A stretch of DNA of 44,536 nucleotides from an uncultured Acetatifactor sp. (GTDB taxonomy: Bacteria; Bacillota; Clostridia; Lachnospirales; Lachnospiraceae). This document shows positions 39,324-44,536 of this stretch, piece by piece; positions within the stretch are counted from its first letter, which is position 1; every line of letters begins with the position of its first letter. The notes under the pieces are model-generated. The model worked only from the letters and a program-made list of their open reading frames with translations. It did no database searches and was not told the origin of the DNA. Position numbers and translations under genes: made by a program. The stretch is taken from positions 1-44,536 of the forward strand of contig CAJUJU010000028.1 of NCBI GenBank assembly GCA_910586835.1, in the 5' to 3' direction.

Positions 39324-40876
39324 TCCCCGCTTCCTCCCTTCTTCTGTTTTACACCCATCATAAACTCTCCCACCTGGTTTGTGGTGAGGCTTCCCGCATC
39401 TGCGATCTTCTGGATTTCCCCATTGTAGATCACGGCAATGGTGTCCGCGCAGTTCATGATTTCATCCAGCTCCAGAGAAATCAGAAGAATTGCCCTGCCC
39501 TTATCCCGCTCTGCGATCATCTGTCTGTGTATGTTCTCTATGGCTCCGATATCCAGTCCCCGTGTGGGCTGCACAAAGATCATCAGCGGAGAGCCGAGCT
39601 CCACCTCCCTGGCGATAATGGCCTTCTGCTGATTGCCGCCGCTCATGGAACGTACCACCGTGGAGCTTCCCTGACCGCTTCGGATGTCATATTCCTCAAT
39701 CAGCCTGCGGCTGTTCTCCTCCATGGCTTCATGATCCAATATTCCCCTGTGACAGCAGGACTCCTTAAAATAATCCTTCAGGGCCAGATTTTCCGTCAGG
39801 GTAAAATCCATGACAAGTCCGTAATTCTGCCTGTCCTCGGGAATATAGGAAATCCCCTGCAAGGTGCGCTGTCTGATAGACATCTGCGTGATATCCTGCC
39901 CGTTCAGGGTGATGGTTCCGGAACGGACGGGAACCAGGCCTGCTATGGCATCCGCAATCTCCACCTGTCCGTTGCCCGCCACCCCGGCGATGGCCAGAAT
40001 CTCCCCTGCCCGCACCCGGAAGGACACATTCTTTACCACCTGAAAATCCTGCCGGTTAAAGACATTGAGCCCCTTTACCTCCAAAACGGTCTCCCCGAAA
40101 TCGGCGGGAGCCTTTTGGGTTACAAAGCTCACCTCCCGGCCAACCATCAGGTTTGCCATGGTTCTGGTGGAAGTGCCGGCCACATCCAGCACATCGATCA
40201 GCTTTCCTCTGTTCAGAATCGCACATCTGTCTGCAATCCGCTTGATCTCCTCCAGCTTGTGGGTAATCAGGATAATTGTCTTTCCGTCCTCCCGAAGTTC
40301 CCGGATAATCTCCAGCAGGGAGTCGATTTCCTGTGGAGTCAGCACAGCCGTGGGCTCGTCAAAGATCAGGATCTCCGCCTCTCTGTAGAGCATCTTCAAA
40401 ATTTCCACCCGCTGTTGCGTGGAAACATTCACGTTTCCGATAATGTCCTCCGGATTTACGGCAAGGCCGTACTTCTCCGAGAGGGCCCTGATCTCGCTGT
40501 TGGCCTTCCCGATATCCACGGTGGGAAGAAAGCCCAGAACCTTTTTCACCGGTTCCATGCCCATGACAATGTTCTCCGCTATGGTATAGTTGGAAACCAG
40601 CTTAAAGTGCTGATGCACCATGCCGATGTTCAGCCGCGTGGCATGATTGGGCGACTCCAGCTTCACCTTCTCGCCCCGGATAAAAATCTCTCCTTCATCC
40701 GGCTCATACATACCGAACAGCATACTCATCAACGTGGATTTGCCCGCGCCGTTCTCTCCCAACAGAGCATAAATCTCGCCCTTCCTGATCTGGACGGTCA
40801 CGTCATCGTTGGCCACAATACCCGGAAACCGCTTGGTGATATGCTTCATCTCCACAATAAACTCATAATCAGCCAT
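39320..40876 (-). CDS. BMP-type ABC importer ATPase (two ABC domains)
   Basis: A 518-residue fused double ATPase, NupO/YufO or RbsA type. The N-terminal domain has Walker A GENGAGKST (40-48), signature-like VSTQQRVEI and Walker B ILIFDEPTAVLT. The C-terminal domain has a degenerate Walker A (GVAGNGQVE instead of GxxxxGK) but a good signature SMSGGNQQK, as usual in this family. It follows the binding-protein gene by 125 bases, interrupted by an attenuator-like hairpin, and overlaps permease 1 by 4 bases. Confidence 0.9.
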   Translation of the reverse strand: MADYEFIVEMKHITKRFPGIVANDDVTVQIRKGEIYALLGENGAGKSTLMSMLFGMYEPDEGEIFIRGEKVKLESPNHATRLNIGMVHQHFKLVSNYTIAENIVMGMEPVKKVLGFLPTVDIGKANSEIRALSEKYGLAVNPEDIIGNVNVSTQQRVEILKMLYREAEILIFDEPTAVLTPQEIDSLLEIIRELREDGKTIILITHKLEEIKRIADRCAILNRGKLIDVLDVAGTSTRTMANLMVGREVSFVTQKAPADFGETVLEVKGLNVFNRQDFQVVKNVSFRVRAGEILAIAGVAGNGQVEIADAIAGLVPVRSGTITLNGQDITQMSIRQRTLQGISYIPEDRQNYGLVMDFTLTENLALKDYFKESCCHRGILDHEAMEENSRRLIEEYDIRSGQGSSTVVRSMSGGNQQKAIIAREVELGSPLMIFVQPTRGLDIGAIENIHRQMIAERDKGRAILLISLELDEIMNCADTIAVIYNGEIQKIADAGSLTTNQVGEFMMGVKQKKGGSGE

Positions 40877-40939
40877 ACCTTCCTCCTGTGCGTCTCACAA
40901 CCCCAAAATATGATGTATATACCTGCATTTTAACAGAAA

Positions 40940-40965
40940 AAGAGGTGCCTGTACAAGCACCTCTT
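40940..40965 (-). terminator. Attenuator between binding-protein and ATPase genes
   Basis: AAGAGGTGC and GCACCTCTT form a perfect 9-bp stem (40965-40940), followed on the minus strand by TTTCTGTT. Partial termination here would give more binding protein than membrane components. Confidence 0.7.
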
Positions 40966-41001
40966 AAGTTCTTTTACGTCTGTTCCCTCTGCCGCCGGAT
41001 T

Positions 41002-42105
41002 TTACCAGGTAAAGGTTTCGGGCGTCACGCCGTTGAAGTTTGCGGCGGGAACGATCTTTCCTGCCTTCAGCTCTGCCTTGGCCGCGTCAATCTTGGAGAT
41101 TGCGTCTGCGGACAACTGGCATCTGCCGGATTCGCTCACATAGCCGGTGGAATCGGTAGCGGCGGTCAGCGTCACGTTTGCACCCGCAAAGGAACCGTTC
41201 TTCACATCGTTCAACGCGTTGTAAACCGTGTCATGCATTACCTTCAGACCGCTGGTCAGAACCACATTGCCGTCACCGTTTGCGCCGTCGTCATACTGAT
41301 CCACGTCACAGCCGATAACCTTCACGCCGGAAGCCTCCTTTGCAGCGGTGAATACACCGTTGCCGGAAGCGCCTGCAGCCACAAAAATGATATCGCAGCC
41401 CTCGGCAATCAGCGCGTTGCCGATTACCTTGCCGGTAGCCTCATCGGAGAAATCGCCTACATAGTTGCCGCCTACGTTCGCGCCGGTCACATCGGTGCCC
41501 GCATAGGAAGGCAGCTCCACGATCTCAACGTTCAGACTCTCGGTAGCGTTTGCATAGAGCACACCGCACTCAAAGCCGTACTGATAGTTTACGTTGGAAG
41601 GATAAGCAATACCGTTCACTACGGCAACCTTGCCGCTTGTGGTGGAAAGTGCGGCAGCCATTCCCGCATAGAAGCCGCTCTCCTGCTCCGCATAGCATGC
41701 GGCATACACATTGTCGATCAGCTCGTCGTCGTTGGGCCATGTGTCGATCAATACAAACTTTGTGTCAGGATTCTCCTTTGCCACGGCTCCGATGCCTGCA
41801 AACTGGAAGCCGCAGCAGACGATCACGTCATAGTCCGCAACGATATCGGCAACCGCCTGAGCACAGGCTGCAGTGTCGCCGGTCTCTTCCCTGATGGCAT
41901 TTACGGTTGCATCGGGATTTTCCCCGATGAACTTCAGAATACCGTTGTAGTTATCCTGATTGAAGGAACCGTCATCCACGCCGGAAGGGCTGGATACAAT
42001 AGCGATCTTCAATCCGTCTCCTGTCCCGGCCGCAGGCTTGCTGCCACAGGCAGCCAGCGATAAAGCCATGACGGAGGCAAGTGCAAGTGCCAGAAACTTT
42101 TTCAT
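41002..42105 (-). CDS. BMP-family substrate-binding lipoprotein
   Basis: A 367-residue lipoprotein. The signal peptide MKKFLALALASVMALSLAAC ends in a lipobox LAAC with the lipidated cysteine at about 20. The mature part is the BMP/Med fold (IAIVSSPSGVDDGSFNQDNYNGI, later VIVCCGFQFAGIG), which in Gram-positives captures purine or pyrimidine nucleosides. A start 9 codons upstream is in frame, but AGGAGG 8 bases before 42105 and the signal peptide fix this one. It is the first gene of the importer operon, behind a good promoter. Confidence 0.9.
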   Translation of the reverse strand: MKKFLALALASVMALSLAACGSKPAAGTGDGLKIAIVSSPSGVDDGSFNQDNYNGILKFIGENPDATVNAIREETGDTAACAQAVADIVADYDVIVCCGFQFAGIGAVAKENPDTKFVLIDTWPNDDELIDNVYAACYAEQESGFYAGMAAALSTTSGKVAVVNGIAYPSNVNYQYGFECGVLYANATESLNVEIVELPSYAGTDVTGANVGGNYVGDFSDEATGKVIGNALIAEGCDIIFVAAGASGNGVFTAAKEASGVKVIGCDVDQYDDGANGDGNVVLTSGLKVMHDTVYNALNDVKNGSFAGANVTLTAATDSTGYVSESGRCQLSADAISKIDAAKAELKAGKIVPAANFNGVTPETFTW

Positions 42106-42157
42106 AATACAATCCTCCTTGTTTTGCGACAAAATGTCACTTACGTTTTACAAAAGT

Positions 42158-42186
42158 AATATAGCATTCCGAACCGTAAAATTCAA
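42158..42186 (-). promoter_or_regulatory. Promoter of the BMP importer operon
   Basis: On the minus strand: TTGAAT (42186-42181), 17-base spacer, TATATT (42163-42158), about 52 bases before the start codon. Confidence 0.7.
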
Positions 42187-42203
42187 CAAAAATTTATTCT
42201 TTT

Positions 42204-43088
42204 TTAAGAAATTGTATTCAGATGGACATCCAGCTGGTTGTACGGGATCTGTATCCCGGCCTGATCCAGGGCCAGCTTGCAGTTCTCCGTGACCCGCCAT
42301 TTTCCTGTCCAGAAGTCTGCCTGCTTAAACCAGCACCGCACTCCCAGAATCACCGCCGAGTCCCCCAGCTCGTCCACAAACACAAGCCGATCCATGTCCG
42401 GAAGCACCGCCGGGTCTTCCTCCAGCACCCCGGAAAGGGTCTCCTTCGCAAGCTTCAGGTCGGCGTCGTAGGAGACGGACACTCGCAGATCCATTCTTCT
42501 GTGCGGCTGCTGCGTCATATTGACGATGCTGTTGTTGGCCAGATTGCCGTTGGGCAGGATCACTGCCTTATTGTCGGGCGTCAGAAGCCGGGTATAGAAA
42601 ATCTGAATCTCCGTCACCGTTCCCTCCCTGCCGCCGGAGCTCTCCAGGATGTAATCTCCCACCCGGAAGGGCTTTAACAGCAGAATCAGCACGCCTCCCG
42701 CCAGGTTGGAAAGGCTTCCCTGGATGGCAAGTCCGATGGCCACTCCCGCGGACCCAAGCACAGCCACAATGCTGGCAGCATCCACACCGAAGGAGGAGGC
42801 CAGCATCAGCACCAGCAGCACATACAGCGCCGCCTTGATGAAGGAGTCCACAAACTGAACGGCCCCCACCTCCGCGTTCGCCCGCTGCATGGACTTTTTC
42901 ACCAGCCTGCGGATCAGCTTGATCAGCTGTACGCCAAACGCGAAGCAGAGCACCGCGAGAATTACCCGCACCCCCAGGTGCAGCGCCTTCTCCGGCAATT
43001 CCGCAAAAAAACGACTGATAAATCCGGGATCCGCCACCTCTCCGACGATCTCCTGCAGCGATTCCCCCGTCAAAAGACAAAACCTCAT
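42204..43088 (-). CDS. MscS-type mechanosensitive channel
   Basis: A 294-residue small-conductance mechanosensitive channel. Three hydrophobic spans are visible (about 36-58, 80-102 and 106-130); the third carries the glycine/alanine pore pattern GSAGVAIGLAIQGSLSNLAGG. The beta and alpha/beta cytoplasmic domains follow (VGDYILE, PNGNLANNSIVN). It releases solutes on osmotic downshock. Its start overlaps the glgB stop in an ATGA, so it is translationally coupled to a glycogen-branching enzyme gene, an odd partner. Confidence 0.9.
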   Translation of the reverse strand: MRFCLLTGESLQEIVGEVADPGFISRFFAELPEKALHLGVRVILAVLCFAFGVQLIKLIRRLVKKSMQRANAEVGAVQFVDSFIKAALYVLLVLMLASSFGVDAASIVAVLGSAGVAIGLAIQGSLSNLAGGVLILLLKPFRVGDYILESSGGREGTVTEIQIFYTRLLTPDNKAVILPNGNLANNSIVNMTQQPHRRMDLRVSVSYDADLKLAKETLSGVLEEDPAVLPDMDRLVFVDELGDSAVILGVRCWFKQADFWTGKWRVTENCKLALDQAGIQIPYNQLDVHLNTIS

Positions 43089-44536
43089 TTCCGCTCCTTC
43101 TGCGCCTGACCGCGGCGGGAAAGCGGCTGCGCGTTTTTCTTTTTCTCCCTGCTTTTCTCCTTTTCCAGAGCAAGCTCTTCCTGGGTGTAGGGCGTATACT
43201 TCAGGATACTTAAGGAAAGAGGCGCAAGCTTCACGGAGATGGAATCCGGTCTGTCGTCCGTCTCCACCTGTCTGGATCGCTTCACCCTGCTGTTTACGAT
43301 TCCCGTTCCGCCGTATCTGGCATCGTCGGAATTGAAGATTTCCTTATATCTTCCGGGTGCGGGAACGCCTGTGACAATCTCCTGCGAAATTCCCGCAAAG
43401 TTTGCCGCGATCAACAGCAGCTCTCCCTTTTTCTTTCCCTTTCTCGCAAAGACCAGATAACACTCTCTTGCGGCGATATGGTTGACCCATTCAAAGCCCT
43501 GGGGAGAATCATCCAGGGCATACAGCTCCGGACTGCTTTTGTAGAGGGCGTTCAGATCGCCCACAAGCCTGGCCAGCCCTTCGTGCTCCGGCTCGGAACA
43601 AAGAGCCCACTCCACCTGCCTGTTTTCATTCCACTCGTCGAATTCTCCCAGATCCTGTCCCATAAACAACAGCTTTTTCCCGGGATGGGTCATCAGATAG
43701 GCGTAGGTCAGCCTCAGGCCCGCAAATTTCTGTTCCCTTTCTCCGGGCATCTTCCCCAGCATGGTGGCCTTGCCGTGTACCACCTCGTCATGAGAGAACA
43801 CCAGCATAAACCGCTCGCTGTAGGCATAGATCATGCTGAAGGTCAGCTCGCCGTGGTGATAGCTCCTGAAATAAGGATCATAACGAATATAATTCAGATA
43901 GTCGTTCATAAAGCCCATGTTCCACTTCAGGTCGAAGCCCAGCCCACCCTCCTCCGGCGTGTCCGTGACCTTCGGAAAGGCCGTACTCTCCTCCGCGATG
44001 GTAAGCACCCCGGCATTTCTCTTCTTCATGATGGAATTCAGGTGCCGGATCATTTCGATGGCCTCCAGGTTTTCCTTTCCGCCGTACAGATTGGGGATCC
44101 ACTCTCCGTCTCCCTTTCCGTAATCCAGATAGAGCATGCTGGCCACCGCGTCCATGCGGATCCCGTCCACATGATATTTTTCCACCCAGAAAAGGGCGTT
44201 GGCGATCAGATAGTTGGAAACCTCCGGCCTGCCGTAATTATAGATCAGCGTTCCCCAGTGGGGATGACATCCCTGCCTGGGATCCCGGTGCTCATAGAGA
44301 CAGGTTCCGTCAAAGCCTGACAGCCCGTGGGCGTCCCGTGGAAAATGAGCCGGAACCCAGTCCAGGATGACTCCGATGCCCGCCTTGTGCAGTTCGTTTA
44401 CAAAATACATGAAATCCTGCGGCGTACCGTATCTTGCGGTAGGAGCATAATAACCGATGACCTGATAACCCCAGGAGGCGTCCAGGGGATGCTCCATCAC
44501 AGGCATCAGTTCCACATGGGTATATCCCATTTCCTT
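43085..44536 (-). CDS. glgB: 1,4-alpha-glucan branching enzyme (5' part missing)
   Basis: The gene runs off the right window edge; 483 codons to the stop are visible. It is a GH13 branching enzyme of glycogen synthesis: catalytic nucleophile in DGIRMDAVASM, acid/base in TIAEES, and SHDEVVHGKATM as the third carboxylate block; LDWVPAHFPRD and GYYAPTARYGTP are also family signatures. The N-terminal CBM48 region lies outside. The last 35 residues are a lysine/glutamate-rich tail (LALEKEKSREKKKN) beyond the usual C-terminal beta domain. The stop overlaps the start of the MscS gene. Confidence 0.93.
   Translation of the reverse strand, partial: KEMGYTHVELMPVMEHPLDASWGYQVIGYYAPTARYGTPQDFMYFVNELHKAGIGVILDWVPAHFPRDAHGLSGFDGTCLYEHRDPRQGCHPHWGTLIYNYGRPEVSNYLIANALFWVEKYHVDGIRMDAVASMLYLDYGKGDGEWIPNLYGGKENLEAIEMIRHLNSIMKKRNAGVLTIAEESTAFPKVTDTPEEGGLGFDLKWNMGFMNDYLNYIRYDPYFRSYHHGELTFSMIYAYSERFMLVFSHDEVVHGKATMLGKMPGEREQKFAGLRLTYAYLMTHPGKKLLFMGQDLGEFDEWNENRQVEWALCSEPEHEGLARLVGDLNALYKSSPELYALDDSPQGFEWVNHIAARECYLVFARKGKKKGELLLIAANFAGISQEIVTGVPAPGRYKEIFNSDDARYGGTGIVNSRVKRSRQVETDDRPDSISVKLAPLSLSILKYTPYTQEELALEKEKSREKKKNAQPLSRRGQAQKERK

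Overview
The window reads as a chromosomal segment of an anaerobic, low-to-moderate-GC Firmicute, most likely a gut Lachnospiraceae-type Clostridia. The basis is the gene repertoire: a two-GH130 plus epimerase mannan pathway as described in Roseburia, a ferredoxin-dependent indolepyruvate oxidoreductase, a BMP-type nucleoside ABC importer, a GGGtGRT protein, and strong AGGAGG ribosome sites. No rRNA is present, so the genus cannot be fixed from this sequence.

Positions 1 to about 7850 are a visibly more A+T-rich mobile island (integrative element or prophage remnant), cut by the left window edge. It holds a primase-helicase, small DNA-binding genes, a zinc-ribbon protein, a tyrosine integrase with a fused N-terminal zinc ribbon, and right behind it a compact type I toxin-antitoxin locus with a 32-residue membrane peptide and an antisense RNA. 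A structured non-coding stretch (5.1-5.3 kb) and a ribbon-helix-helix gene follow. Then comes a chain of eight small, translationally coupled genes (5749-7594), the last four of which look like diverged copies of one short helical protein. The chain ends at terminators and an 11-bp repeat cluster, which I take as the probable edge of the island.

From 7.9 kb on the DNA is ordinary chromosome, mostly on the minus strand. In coordinate order it holds: a GGGtGRT protein with a NifU-like partner (7.9-9.6 kb); a beta-mannan oligosaccharide operon (9.8-16.6 kb: two GH130 phosphorylases, mannobiose 2-epimerase, CE2-like and CE17-like acetyl esterases, mannose-6-phosphate isomerase) with a clear promoter and operator; a LacI regulator and GH36 alpha-galactosidase (16.9-20.1 kb); an aromatic acid or aryl-CoA operon (20.2-28.0 kb: ACT protein, PaaK, IorB, IorA, Na+/solute symporter, second CoA ligase, hotdog thioesterase) driven from a good promoter at 28.1 kb; a left-handed beta-helix protein, topoisomerase III and a GGDEF/EAL protein (28.2-32.7 kb); asd and argH (32.8-35.3 kb); a divergent NitT/TauT-type ABC pair without a binding protein (35.5-37.0 kb); tRNA-Thr(CGT); a BMP nucleoside-type ABC importer (37.3-42.1 kb); and an MscS channel overlapping glgB, which runs off the right edge.

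Functionally, the mannan block fits a model in which imported, galactosyl- and acetyl-decorated manno-oligosaccharides are deacetylated (CE2, CE17), degalactosylated (GH36), phosphorolysed from the end (GH130_2), epimerised to mannosyl-glucose, phosphorolysed again (GH130_1), and fed to glycolysis through ManA. The mannanase, the sugar transporter and a phosphomannomutase are not in the window. The least explained parts are the toxin-antitoxin RNA architecture and the tandem small-protein chain.
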